From SpSt-501 sp964596545 (GTDB lineage Bacteria > Desulfobacterota > Desulfobacteria > Desulfobacterales > SpSt-501), in the NCBI GenBank assembly GCA_964596545.1, contig CAZQUP010000001.1, forward strand, positions 81,944 to 145,943: a stretch of 64,000 bases of DNA, written 5' to 3'. The notes under the pieces are model-generated. The model was not told where the DNA came from, ran no database searches, and saw only the letters and a list, made by a program, of their open reading frames with translations. Position 1 is the first letter of the stretch. Every line of letters begins with the position of its first letter. The position numbers and the translations under genes are program-made. Below are positions 25,925-34,463 of this stretch, one piece after another.

Positions 25925-26722
25925 TCAGGCCGCCGGGGCCGTCTCCAGAAACTCGAGCAGCAGCCGGTTGAAACGCTCCGCCTGCTCGACGTTGGCCAGA
26001 TGGGAGGCCGAGGGAAGGATCACCAGACGCGATCCCGCGATCCGCTCGTGGATCGCCTGCGCCGCCGCCACCGGAGTGCCGGGATCCTCCTCGCCGACCA
26101 CGATCAGTGTAGGAATGCCGATACGCGGCAGCTCGCCCAGCAGATCGAGGCCGCAGATCGCCTCCGCGCAGCCGACGTAGCCCTCGACCGGCGTCCGCAG
26201 GAACAGACGCCGGATCAGGGCCACCCCCGGCCCCTCGGCTGCAAGAAACCGCGGGGTGAACCAGCGCGCAAGCGTCGCCTCGACCAGCGCGGCCATCCCT
26301 CCGCGGCGCGCCAGCGCGATGCGCTCCCGGAGGGCCTGCGTCCCTTCGGGCGGGATCCGGGCGCTTGTGTCTCCGAGGATCAGGCGCACGATCCGCCCGG
26401 GATGCCGCAGCGCGATCACCTGGCCGATCATGCCTCCCAGGGAGATCCCCGCAAAGCTCGCCTGCGTTACACCGAGGGCATCGAGCAGGGCGACCGCATC
26501 GGCAGCGAGTTCGGAGAGCGAGTACGGCGCGGGGGGGACTTCGCTTTCCCCGTGTCCGCGGATGTCGTAGCGCACCACGCGGAAGCGGGACTCGAGGGCC
26601 GCCAGTTGCGGATCCCAGAGGTTGAGGTCGGTTCCCAGAGCGTGGCTGAGCAGAACGACGGGGGCGTCCCGCGGGCCGCTCACTTCGCAGTTCGTCTCGA
26701 GGGTCGCCGTGCGGATGCGCAT
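25925..26722 (-). CDS. Alpha/beta hydrolase, 3-oxoadipate enol-lactonase-like
   Basis: A 265-residue alpha/beta hydrolase most like PcaD-type enol-lactonases. Motifs are LLSHALGTDLNLWDPQ (oxyanion region), YDIRGHGES, the nucleophile elbow AGISLGGMIGQ with its Ser, and a terminal ASHLANVEQ with the catalytic His. Reaction specificity cannot be assigned; no other beta-ketoadipate genes are nearby. The ATG before RIRTATLE was chosen because of the GGAAAGGAAAACGCG leader; the open frame continues upstream. Its first codons overlap the end of the YvcK-like gene by 43 bases, and it is the last gene of the aldehyde oxidoreductase operon. Confidence 0.8.
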   Translation of the reverse strand: MRIRTATLETNCEVSGPRDAPVVLLSHALGTDLNLWDPQLAALESRFRVVRYDIRGHGESEVPPAPYSLSELAADAVALLDALGVTQASFAGISLGGMIGQVIALRHPGRIVRLILGDTSARIPPEGTQALRERIALARRGGMAALVEATLARWFTPRFLAAEGPGVALIRRLFLRTPVEGYVGCAEAICGLDLLGELPRIGIPTLIVVGEEDPGTPVAAAQAIHERIAGSRLVILPSASHLANVEQAERFNRLLLEFLETAPAA

Positions 26723-27792
26723 CGCGTTTTCCTTTCCGCGCTCTTTACGGCGGGCGGGGAGGCCGCGGCGTTCCGCTCCGCGGCGATGATGCCGCCGATC
26801 AGCGCCGCCAGCTTCGCCGAATCGTGGCGCACGATCCCGCCCGCGGTGTCGAGCAGATCGCCGGCGTAAAGCCGACGTTCCTTCCAGAAGTCCTCGCCGG
26901 GGTCGACTTCCACGAAGTCGGCCTTCTGTCTGCGGTAAGCCCGCAGAACCGCCTCCGGCGGGCGGCGCCGGTTGGCGATGACGCCGTCCACCGCGCGGCC
27001 GAGCGCCGCCTCCAGCCGTTCGACGAAATCCCGGCCTCGGAAGCGGTCGGTTTCCCCGAACTTGGTCATGAGGTTCAGGATGTAGAGGATCCGGCCGTGG
27101 GAGCGGCGCAGGGCCCCGGCGACGCCGGGGACGATAAGCGCCGCGAGGATGCTCGTGAAAAGGTCCCCCGGCCCGATCAGGATGTAGTCCGCCCACCAGG
27201 TGGCGTCGATCACCGGCGGGTAGACCGAGACGGCCTCGCTGTGGTGAGGGACGAGAAAGACCTCGCGGATCTTTTCGCGCTGCAAACCGCGCGGGACATC
27301 GATCGCCTTCTCACCGAACACGCGGCTGCCGTCGGTCAACTCCGCCACGAGGGTGGCGGGGTCGACCGTGACCGGAAGGATCCGACCGCGAACGTCGAGG
27401 ATTTCAGCCAGGGCCTGCACGCCGGCGGCGAAACTGCCGGCGTACCGGCTGAGCATGGTGAGGAGCATGTTGCCGGCGTTGTGCCCTTTCAACCGTCGGT
27501 CCTCGACGAATCGCTTCAGCAGGAGCGTGCGGGCCATTTCCCGGTGGGGGGAAAGGGCGACGATGCACTTGAGGATGTCGCCGGGGGGAAGGATTCCGAA
27601 CTCGTCACGCAGCCTCCCCGTGCTGCCGCCGCTGTCGACCATGGAAACGACGGCGGTGATCTCGATTCCGGGCAGATCGCGCAGACCGGCGAGCAGGGCG
27701 AATTGCCCGCTGCCGCCGCCCAGGGTGAGGACGCGGACGGGGTCCTTGCGGCCGTTCTCCGATCTGGAGCGCCCCGGCCGATCTTTCTTCAA
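26680..27792 (-). CDS. yvcK: YvcK/CofD-family protein (gluconeogenesis factor-like)
   Basis: A 370-residue member of the UPF0052/YvcK group, related in fold to CofD 2-phospho-L-lactate transferases. The start of the fold is clear: VRVLTLGGGSGQFALLAGL, then VVSMVDSGGSTGRLRDEFG and PPGDILKCIVALS. A later segment is LIGPGDLFTSILAALIVPG. YvcK proteins bind UDP-sugars and affect carbon flux and cell shape in several bacteria; the catalytic role is unclear. I chose the TTG start that overlaps the oxidoreductase stop as TTGA, because no closer ATG precedes the glycine-rich motif; an ATG 19 codons upstream is possible. The C-terminal tail is basic and overlaps the downstream hydrolase. Confidence 0.82.
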   Translation of the reverse strand: MKKDRPGRSRSENGRKDPVRVLTLGGGSGQFALLAGLRDLPGIEITAVVSMVDSGGSTGRLRDEFGILPPGDILKCIVALSPHREMARTLLLKRFVEDRRLKGHNAGNMLLTMLSRYAGSFAAGVQALAEILDVRGRILPVTVDPATLVAELTDGSRVFGEKAIDVPRGLQREKIREVFLVPHHSEAVSVYPPVIDATWWADYILIGPGDLFTSILAALIVPGVAGALRRSHGRILYILNLMTKFGETDRFRGRDFVERLEAALGRAVDGVIANRRRPPEAVLRAYRRQKADFVEVDPGEDFWKERRLYAGDLLDTAGGIVRHDSAKLAALIGGIIAAERNAAASPPAVKSAERKTRCASARRPSRRTAK

Positions 27793-29726
27793 AGACGGGG
27801 GCCCGTCCGCGGCGCCTCGGAATCCCGTGCGAGCAGCTCCGCCACCCATTCGAGACCTGCCTCGAAGAGCTTGGCGTCCGTGGGTCGGCCCGTAGCCGGA
27901 TCGACGCCCGCGATCGCGTAATAGGTTTGTAGGGCCTTTGCGAATTCCTCGCGGGAGAAGATTTGCTTTCCCGCCCCCGGCCCGTTCGGCTTGGGATCGA
28001 AGATCCGCCCCGGAAGCCGATCGTCGCGCGGGGTGAAACCCTCCCGGACGTTGAAGGCCCGAGCGAGAAGCGAGCCGCGTTCGGCCGACTGCATCAGGTC
28101 AAGGAGGCTCGTCTCCCAGCCCGTCACGGCGCGGATGCACTCGACCAGGGTGGGGATCGGCATCACCCCGCGCGGGGCGAAGCCGAAGACGCACAGCCCC
28201 AGGGAATCGAGCATGCGCCAGTAGCGCTCGAGCAGAACGAAAGCGCGCACCTTGTCGGCGGTAAGCGCCGTGGCGGGCATGGGCTGGTGGATGCCGAGCA
28301 CGCCCACGGAACGGAAGGAGAAAGATTCGGGGTCCACGAAGGAAGGGTCGTGGGGCGCGTCCATGTGGTCGGCGCCGTAAGTCGAAAGCGCATAGCCCAT
28401 GCCGACCCCGGCTTTGATCCGCGGGTCGTGGAGCGCAAGCTCCTGGCCCTTGACGCACAGGCAGAAATCCGCGTCCTCGAGTTTCAGACGCCGGGCAAGC
28501 CTCGCCGAGCCCTCGGCGAGGACCTCCCCGAAGCCTTCGCGCCGCCCGATCATCTCGAGCAGCCGCAGCACGAGGGCCGGATCGCCGAAGCGAAGTTCGA
28601 GACCGCCCGTGTCCGCGGAGGTGAGGATCCCCTTTTCGAAACACTCACAGGCGAAGGCGATCGTCATCCCCGCGGTGATCGTGTCCATGCCGTAGCGGTT
28701 ACAGATTTCGTTTCCCTTGGCGACGGCCCGCAGATCGAGAATTTTCAGGTTGCTTCCCAGAGCGGCGATCGTCTCGTATTCGGGTCCGCCGTAGCGCGGA
28801 TCGACGCCGTAGAGCGGGTCCTCGAGGGCGATGACCCGCTTGCACATGATGGGGCAGGCATGGCAGCCCTTGCGCCGTTTGAGCAGCAGCTCGTTGTAAC
28901 GGTCACCGCCGAGCGGGGAAGCATCCTCAAGGGCGCTTTCGCGGAAATGGTTCACCGGAAGCCCGCCCGCAGCGGAGAGAATCTCGGGAAAGACCGTCGT
29001 TCCGTAGGTGTAGAGCGCCTCCCCCGCCGGATTGCGACGGAAGGTCTTGGCGTAATCGGTCGCCGTCCGCCGCAGGAATTCCGCGTCGTGGAATTCGATC
29101 TCCGAGGTGCCGAGCGCGGCGACGGCCCTGAGGTTCTTCGAGCCCATCACCGCACCGAAGCCGTTTCGGCCGTTGAAGTGGCCGAGGTTGTTGGTGATGT
29201 TGGCGAAACGCACGCGGCGCATACCCGCCGGTCCGGCCTGGGCGACGCGGATCTTGTCGCTGCCCAGTTCGCTGCGGATCGCATCTTCCACCTCGCGGGT
29301 CTCGAGGAAGGCCAACGCCCGCGCGTCGCGGATCTCGGCCCGCCCCTGCGTCACCCACAGGTAGACCGGCGCTTCGGCCGCGCCGCGGAAGACGACGGCG
29401 TCGAAACCCGCCTTTTTCAATTCGGGGCCGAAAAACCCGGCCGCTTCGGACTCCCCCGCCGCCCCGGTGAGCGGCGATTTGCCCACGGCGGCGAAGCGGC
29501 AGGAAGCCGCAATCGGGGCCCCGGTCATCACCCCCGTCGCCAGAGTGAAGACGTTGGCAGGCGAAAAGGCGTCCGTCCGCGGCGGCATGTCGCGCAGCAG
29601 GTAGTGATAGCCGATGCCGCGGCCCCCGAGAAGACGCCGGTAGAAGAGGTCGCCCGGCTCCTCGATCTCGATCCGGCGGTCCGTGAGGTCGACATGCAGG
29701 ATCTTCCCGGTCATTCCCTTGGCCAT
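27789..29726 (-). CDS. Aldehyde:ferredoxin oxidoreductase (tungsten type)
   Basis: A 645-residue AOR-family enzyme that oxidises aldehydes to acids, or runs in reverse, with ferredoxin, tungstopterin and a 4Fe-4S cluster in the cytoplasm. Three cluster cysteines lie in GCHACPIMC at about residues 285-294, with the fourth in FCLCVKGQE. Pterin-binding stretches include LLGGRGIGYHYLL near the start and NNLGHFNGRNGFGAVMGSKN. The ATG follows a strong GGGAGGAAAAGAG leader. Length is close to the 600-650 usual for the family. It is first of a three-gene operon with the YvcK-like and hydrolase genes. The aldehyde substrate is not evident; fatty, amino-acid-derived or aromatic aldehydes are all possible. 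Confidence 0.92.
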   Translation of the reverse strand: MAKGMTGKILHVDLTDRRIEIEEPGDLFYRRLLGGRGIGYHYLLRDMPPRTDAFSPANVFTLATGVMTGAPIAASCRFAAVGKSPLTGAAGESEAAGFFGPELKKAGFDAVVFRGAAEAPVYLWVTQGRAEIRDARALAFLETREVEDAIRSELGSDKIRVAQAGPAGMRRVRFANITNNLGHFNGRNGFGAVMGSKNLRAVAALGTSEIEFHDAEFLRRTATDYAKTFRRNPAGEALYTYGTTVFPEILSAAGGLPVNHFRESALEDASPLGGDRYNELLLKRRKGCHACPIMCKRVIALEDPLYGVDPRYGGPEYETIAALGSNLKILDLRAVAKGNEICNRYGMDTITAGMTIAFACECFEKGILTSADTGGLELRFGDPALVLRLLEMIGRREGFGEVLAEGSARLARRLKLEDADFCLCVKGQELALHDPRIKAGVGMGYALSTYGADHMDAPHDPSFVDPESFSFRSVGVLGIHQPMPATALTADKVRAFVLLERYWRMLDSLGLCVFGFAPRGVMPIPTLVECIRAVTGWETSLLDLMQSAERGSLLARAFNVREGFTPRDDRLPGRIFDPKPNGPGAGKQIFSREEFAKALQTYYAIAGVDPATGRPTDAKLFEAGLEWVAELLARDSEAPRTGPRL

Positions 29727-29791
29727 GTGCTCTTTTCCTCCCTGGAGGCTTTGGACGTCGAAGGGGACATTTCGAATCCCCCGATCCGGAC

Positions 29792-29821
29792 GGTTTAGCG
29801 GGGGGTGAAGGGCCCTGTCAA
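29792..29821 (-). promoter_or_regulatory. Sigma70-like promoter of the aldehyde oxidoreductase operon
   Basis: On the minus strand a consensus TTGACA is followed by 18 bases and TAAACC, about 65 bases before the oxidoreductase start. A similar TTGACA/TAAACC pair precedes dctP. Confidence 0.45.
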
Positions 29822-29924
29822 TAGCGCCCCTTGAGCCCAAGGCCGTTTTGGGTTAGCCCTTCCCGAAAAACTCCGCCGGCCCTGACCGGATCGGGCGCCG
29901 GCCGTTGAAAGGAGCCTTCCAGCG

Positions 29925-31112
29925 ATGCCGATCGCCCCGCCGATCGCCTCCCGGCTCGCCGCCTTTGCGGTGATCCGGGACATGTTCGAAGAGGGACGCC
30001 GGATGAAAGAACGCTTCGGCGCCGAGGGGGTCTACGACTTTTCTCTCGGCAACCCCGACGCCCCGCCGCCGGAAACCTTCCGCGAGCTTCTCCGCAGGCT
30101 GGTCGCCGACCCCGCCCTCGATCACGGCTACGCCCCCGTGTCCGGTCTTCCGGAGGCGCGCGCCGCCGTGGCCGAAAGGCTTTCGGCCGAGCAGGGAATC
30201 GAGGTCCCTCCCCAAGCGGTGATCATGACCGCCGGTGCCTCGGGAGCTCTGAATGTGATCCTGCGCACGCTCTGCGAAGCCGGAGACGAGTTGGTCGTCC
30301 CCGCGCCCTACTTCGTGGGATACGAAAACTACGCCTTTCTCGCCGGCGCCCGGTTGGTCGCGGCGGCAACCGACCGGCGCTTTCACCTCGACCCGAAGAC
30401 GATCGAGGCCCTGCTGGGACCGAAGACACGGGCCGTCCTCATCAACTCGCCCAACAACCCGAGCGGCGCCGTCTACACCGCCGCCGAGCTCGAAGCGCTC
30501 GGGGCGGTACTCGAAAAAGCCAGTTCCCGTCTGCGCCGGCGCCTCTATCTCCTCGCCGACGAACCCTACCGCACGATCACCTACGGGGCGGCGGTCGCGC
30601 CCGTGTTTCCGGCTTACGCCCACAGCATTCTCGTCAATTCCTTTTCCAAGGAACTGGGCCTGGCCGGGGAGCGTCTGGGCTACCTCGCCGTTCACCCCGC
30701 GGCCGAGGACGCTTCGCGCGTGGTGGAGGCGGCCTCGGCCGTCAACTCCATGATGGTGGTTCATGCCCCCGCGCTTTTCCAGCGCGCGATCGCCCGCGCC
30801 GGAGGAATCCGCGTCGATGCCGCGCACTACCAGCGACGAAGGACGTCCATCTGCGAGGTGTTGGAAGCGGCGGGCTACGCGTTCGTCCCCCCCGAGGGCG
30901 CCTTCTATGTGTTTCCCCGCAGCCCGATCGCCGATGACCGGCGCTTTACGGTATGGCTGCGCGAGGAGAGGATTCTCGCCAGCCCCGGATGCGCTTTCGG
31001 CGTCCCGGGGCATTTCCGCCTTTCGTTCGCCGTCCCCGAGAAGACGATCCTGGCGGCCCGGGAGGGGTTCCGCCGCGCACGGGAAAGGGCGCTCGCCGAG
31101 GCAGGCCGCTAA
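29925..31112 (+). CDS. PLP-dependent aminotransferase, class I/II
   Basis: A 395-residue fold-type I aminotransferase. Key features are FSLGNPDAPPP near the N terminus, GYAPVSGLPEARAAVAERL, TAGASGALNVILRTL for cofactor phosphate binding, INSPNNPSGAVY, and PLP-binding Lys242 in NSFSKELGLAGERLGY. A conserved arginine for the substrate carboxylate is expected near the end (FRLSF). It probably transfers amino groups to a 2-oxo acid (aspartate, aromatic or branched), but the sequence does not settle which. The ATG has AAAGGAG upstream. It is divergent from the oxidoreductase operon and convergent, with a four-base overlap, with the Mrp-type ATPase. Confidence 0.9.
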   Translation: MPIAPPIASRLAAFAVIRDMFEEGRRMKERFGAEGVYDFSLGNPDAPPPETFRELLRRLVADPALDHGYAPVSGLPEARAAVAERLSAEQGIEVPPQAVIMTAGASGALNVILRTLCEAGDELVVPAPYFVGYENYAFLAGARLVAAATDRRFHLDPKTIEALLGPKTRAVLINSPNNPSGAVYTAAELEALGAVLEKASSRLRRRLYLLADEPYRTITYGAAVAPVFPAYAHSILVNSFSKELGLAGERLGYLAVHPAAEDASRVVEAASAVNSMMVVHAPALFQRAIARAGGIRVDAAHYQRRRTSICEVLEAAGYAFVPPEGAFYVFPRSPIADDRRFTVWLREERILASPGCAFGVPGHFRLSFAVPEKTILAAREGFRRARERALAEAGR

Positions 31113-31981
31113 CCGGCGGAGGAATGTGGGGATCGGTTCCCGGAATCGGTTGCGGCGACAATCCGGTCGGCTACGGCCCCCAGCGCACGGCTCAGGGGCG
31201 AATCCGGGAAGCTTTCGATAAATGAGCGGCCCCGGTCGGCGCAGTCCACCATCCGCGGGTCGAGCGGGATGCGCCCGAGAAAGGTGATCCCCATTTCACG
31301 GCAGGTGCGCTCTCCTCCGCCGGATCCGAAGAGATCGACCGGTTTGCCGCAATGCGGACAGGCGAAGCCGCTCATGTTCTCGATCAACCCCAAGATCTCC
31401 ATCTTCACCGTGCGGCAGAAATTGATCGACTTGCGCACGTCGGCGAGGGCCACTTCCTGGGGCGTGGTGACGATGACGGCGCGCGCATCGGGGACCTGCT
31501 GGGCGACCGTGAGCGGCTCGTCCCCCGTCCCGGGGGGCGCATCGATGATCAAGAAATCGAGATCGCCCCATTCCACGTCCCCGATGAACTGGCGGATGGC
31601 CGAGAACTTGAGCGGCCCGCGCCAGATCACGGCGTCGTCGCGGCCGGGGAGAAAGGACTCCATGGAGATCACGGCCAGGGTATCCGAGACGCGCAGCGGG
31701 TTGAGTTTTCGCTCCGCGTTCACCTCCGGAGTTCCGGAGAGGCCGAGCATGCGTGGCACGTCCGGGCCGTGCAGGTCGACGTCCATCAGGCCGATACGCT
31801 TTCCGCGCGCGGCGAGGGTGAGGGCCAGGTTCACGGCGGTGCTGGTTTTTCCGACTCCGCCCTTGCCGCTCATCACCAAAAGCTTGTGGCGGATGCGCGC
31901 CAGCGAGCGGGCGATCGCCTTCTGCTGTTCGTTGCGGATCGCCTCGGGGGAGGAAGGCATACGATCGAGAATTTCAGCCAT
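31109..31981 (-). CDS. mrp: Mrp/NBP35-type iron-sulfur cluster carrier ATPase
   Basis: A 290-residue P-loop protein of the Mrp/ApbC family that carries 4Fe-4S clusters to apoproteins in the cytoplasm. The deviant Walker A motif SGKGGVGKTS is at residues 38-47. GLMDVDLHGPDVP and LIIDAPPGTGDEP give switch and Walker B regions, and the cluster-binding FACPHCG lies near residue 208. The C terminus has FLGRIPLDPRMVDCADRG. The ATG follows AAGGAGACGCTC. Upstream there is a TTGACA box but no convincing -10. The neighbouring oxidoreductase needs an iron-sulfur cluster, so a functional link is possible. Confidence 0.92.
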   Translation of the reverse strand: MAEILDRMPSSPEAIRNEQQKAIARSLARIRHKLLVMSGKGGVGKTSTAVNLALTLAARGKRIGLMDVDLHGPDVPRMLGLSGTPEVNAERKLNPLRVSDTLAVISMESFLPGRDDAVIWRGPLKFSAIRQFIGDVEWGDLDFLIIDAPPGTGDEPLTVAQQVPDARAVIVTTPQEVALADVRKSINFCRTVKMEILGLIENMSGFACPHCGKPVDLFGSGGGERTCREMGITFLGRIPLDPRMVDCADRGRSFIESFPDSPLSRALGAVADRIVAATDSGNRSPHSSAG

Positions 31982-32100
31982 GAGCGTCTCCTTGCGTGCT
32001 TGGGAGGACGGGGTCCGATGCGTAATGCCGGCAAAGAAGTAACCCGTCGGGCGGACTTGTCAAGGCCCGGTTCCGAGCCGCCGACGCGATTCCTCTGGAC

Positions 32101-32117
32101 TTGTCCGAGGGGGACAA
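32101..32117 (+). promoter_or_regulatory. Inverted repeat in the bcsB leader, possible operator
   Basis: TTGTCC-N5-GGACAA is a perfect 6-base inverted repeat. It sits between a weak -35 (TGGACT) and a possible -10 (TATGGT), about 70 bases before the bcsB start. Its placement suggests a repressor or activator site. No cognate regulator is in view. Confidence 0.4.
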
Positions 32118-32188
32118 TCTATGGTAGCAGGCGGGTTTTAAAAGGAATCGGGAAATTCGGGTTCTCGGAAAGGCGGTCGACACAGCTT

Positions 32189-34459
32189 ATGAAATTGCGG
32201 CTTGCTCTGGGGGTGGTGTTGTCCATTCTCGGCTTCGGGGCGGCGGTCTTCTCCGCGGAAGCCGCCCTCACCGTGCGCGTGCCCTTACCGGAGATCGCCC
32301 CTGTACAAAACCCGCAGCTTCGCGGCGCAACGGACCGCTTTTCCTTTCGCCTGCCGATCCCCGAGCGCTGGAAAGTGCGCCGGGCCGTGCTGCGCTTTTC
32401 CTATGTCAACTCCTCGGCGCTCATCGCCCGGATCTCGCGTTTGGTCTTCACCCTGCAGGAGCGCCCGCTCGCTCAGGTCCGCCTCAACCCCGACACCCCG
32501 GAAGGGGAGGTCACCGTGCCGCTGCCGCCGGAGCTTTTGCTTCCGGGGTACAACGAATGCACGTTCTGGGTGGCGCAGCACTACACCGAAGAGGAATGCG
32601 AGGACCCCTTCGCTCCCGAGCTGTGGACCTGGCTCAACCTGGAGGAGGCCCAGATCCTCTTCGAGTTGGAGCCGAACCCGGTGCCGCTTCGCGTATCGGC
32701 CATCGCCGATTTTCTCTTTGATCCGCGAAACGCTTTCGACACGCGCGTCCACCTGGTGCTGCCCGAACTCACCCCCGCCTCCCTCCGGGCGGCTTCGGTC
32801 GTGGCCTCCGGCATCGCCCTGCGCTACGCTTACCGCGCACCGCAGATCTCCCTCGGTGCAAGCCTCCGACCCGGCGTCGACAATATCGTGATCGGCCTGC
32901 GGGATGAGCTCGCATCGCGGTTGCCGCAGGCGGCGAAGGCCGCTTTTCCCTCCGGCGCGGAGATGCGGGTGCAGCACCTCCCGGAGCTCCGGCCGGAGCC
33001 GAAGCCGGGGGAGCCGGCCATCGCCTTCGACCCGGCCCACGCCCTGGTCCTGGTGACCGGGGGAAACGCCCCGGAGCTCGAGACCGCCTGCCGAGCCTTC
33101 GCCTCGCTTTCCTATCCGCTTCCCGACACGGCCTCGACCCGCATCGAGTCCGTGCGGCTGCCCGAGGTGGAAGAGCATAGCGTCCAGCGCGGCCTCTCTC
33201 CCGGCAAAACATACACGTTCGCCAGCCTTGGAAAACCCACCACGGAGTTTCTGCACATCTCCCCGCCTCCCCTCGATCTCGAGCTGCGGCTGCCCGCCGG
33301 CCTGCATCTCGCCGCCAACGCCTTCGCGAGCGTCATCCTGCACATGGCTTACGACGCCGCCATGCGCTCGGACTCCGTGCTCAACATCCTGCTCAACGGA
33401 AAGTTCATCTCCGCCGTACGCCTGGACAACCCGAAAGGGGACTATTTCAAGGGCTACCGCATCGACATCCCTTTCTCCTCCTTCAAAAGCGGACTGAATC
33501 GTCTGAGCCTCAAGGCGGAGCTGACCCCGCTGCACACCGACAAGTGCACGCTGATTCAAACCGAAAATCTGCGGCTGACCGTGTTCGACGACTCCGCGGT
33601 CATCCTCCCCGAAGCGCCCTTCTGGAGCCGCATGCCGCGCCTGGATCTCTTCTTCCAGGACGCCTTTCCGCTCGGACGCTGGCCCGACTTGAGAGAAGCC
33701 GCCGTGTTCCTGGCGGAAAAAAACCCTCAGACGGCCGAAGCCGCCGTGAACGCCGTCGCGATCTGTGCCCAGAAATTGGGCTACCCCCCTTTCGCCGCGG
33801 CCTGGGCGATCGCCCCCGATGCGATTCCAGCGGACCGGGATCTCCTGGTCGTCGGCCCGCTTTCCTCGATTCCCGGCCCGCTTCTGGCCGCCGCCCCCTT
33901 AAGCGGCCTGGACCCGATGCGGCTCGCCTTCCCCTTGCAACCCCGACCCCGACCCCATATTTCCGAGCCGGTCGACTTCTGGTCCCGACCGCCGCGGCCG
34001 CAGGCCTCGGCACCCTTTCACCCCTCGGACGTGACCACCCACAACCCGGCGCAGGTCGACCTCTCCGGGGCTCTGGGCGCCGGCCGCGGGGCGATGATGC
34101 AATTCCAGCACCCGAACGCCGCCGGCCGCACCGTCACCCTGCTGGCGAGCGATGACGCCGCCGGTCTCGCCCGGCTGGGACGCACCCTCTGGGAACCCTC
34201 CGTCCAGGCGGCCGTTCAGGGCGATTTCGTACTCCTGCGTCTCGACGCCCCGCGCCCCCAAACGCTCGCCCTCACGCTGGGGCCGGCCTACTTCATCGGG
34301 GTTCCCGGGAAAATGCCGGCGCTGCAGAACTTCATCAACACGCATCCTCTCCTTGCCTTGGGAATCCTGCTGGCGCTGCTTTTGATCCTGTGCATCCTTC
34401 TCGTCCGTCTGATCCGGGGACACCGGCGCCGGAGGCTGCAACCCGGGGAAGCGGAATGA
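32189..34459 (+). CDS. bcsB: Cellulose synthase regulatory subunit BcsB
   Basis: A 756-residue periplasmic, membrane-anchored BcsB-type protein. It guides the glucan chain through the periplasm and, with BcsA, forms the synthase. A signal peptide spans about residues 1-25. The carbohydrate-binding/flavodoxin-like repeats include FTLQERPLAQVRL, ECTFWVAQHYTEEECEDPF, and in the second half VLNILLNGKFISAVRL and LSLKAELTPLHTDKC. A single C-terminal membrane helix (about 717-741) is followed by a basic tail. Length and the two-repeat layout match BcsB. It is the first gene of a tight run with bcsZ (4-base gap) and bcsC. No BcsA gene lies upstream; the preceding gene is the divergent Mrp ATPase. Confidence 0.9.
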   Translation: MKLRLALGVVLSILGFGAAVFSAEAALTVRVPLPEIAPVQNPQLRGATDRFSFRLPIPERWKVRRAVLRFSYVNSSALIARISRLVFTLQERPLAQVRLNPDTPEGEVTVPLPPELLLPGYNECTFWVAQHYTEEECEDPFAPELWTWLNLEEAQILFELEPNPVPLRVSAIADFLFDPRNAFDTRVHLVLPELTPASLRAASVVASGIALRYAYRAPQISLGASLRPGVDNIVIGLRDELASRLPQAAKAAFPSGAEMRVQHLPELRPEPKPGEPAIAFDPAHALVLVTGGNAPELETACRAFASLSYPLPDTASTRIESVRLPEVEEHSVQRGLSPGKTYTFASLGKPTTEFLHISPPPLDLELRLPAGLHLAANAFASVILHMAYDAAMRSDSVLNILLNGKFISAVRLDNPKGDYFKGYRIDIPFSSFKSGLNRLSLKAELTPLHTDKCTLIQTENLRLTVFDDSAVILPEAPFWSRMPRLDLFFQDAFPLGRWPDLREAAVFLAEKNPQTAEAAVNAVAICAQKLGYPPFAAAWAIAPDAIPADRDLLVVGPLSSIPGPLLAAAPLSGLDPMRLAFPLQPRPRPHISEPVDFWSRPPRPQASAPFHPSDVTTHNPAQVDLSGALGAGRGAMMQFQHPNAAGRTVTLLASDDAAGLARLGRTLWEPSVQAAVQGDFVLLRLDAPRPQTLALTLGPAYFIGVPGKMPALQNFINTHPLLALGILLALLLILCILLVRLIRGHRRRRLQPGEAE

Positions 34460-34463
34460 GGCC

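Noticed and set aside
32035..32063. Promoter for the Mrp ATPase gene on the minus strand
   Set aside because: TTGACA is present but no acceptable -10 box is found at 15-18 bases.
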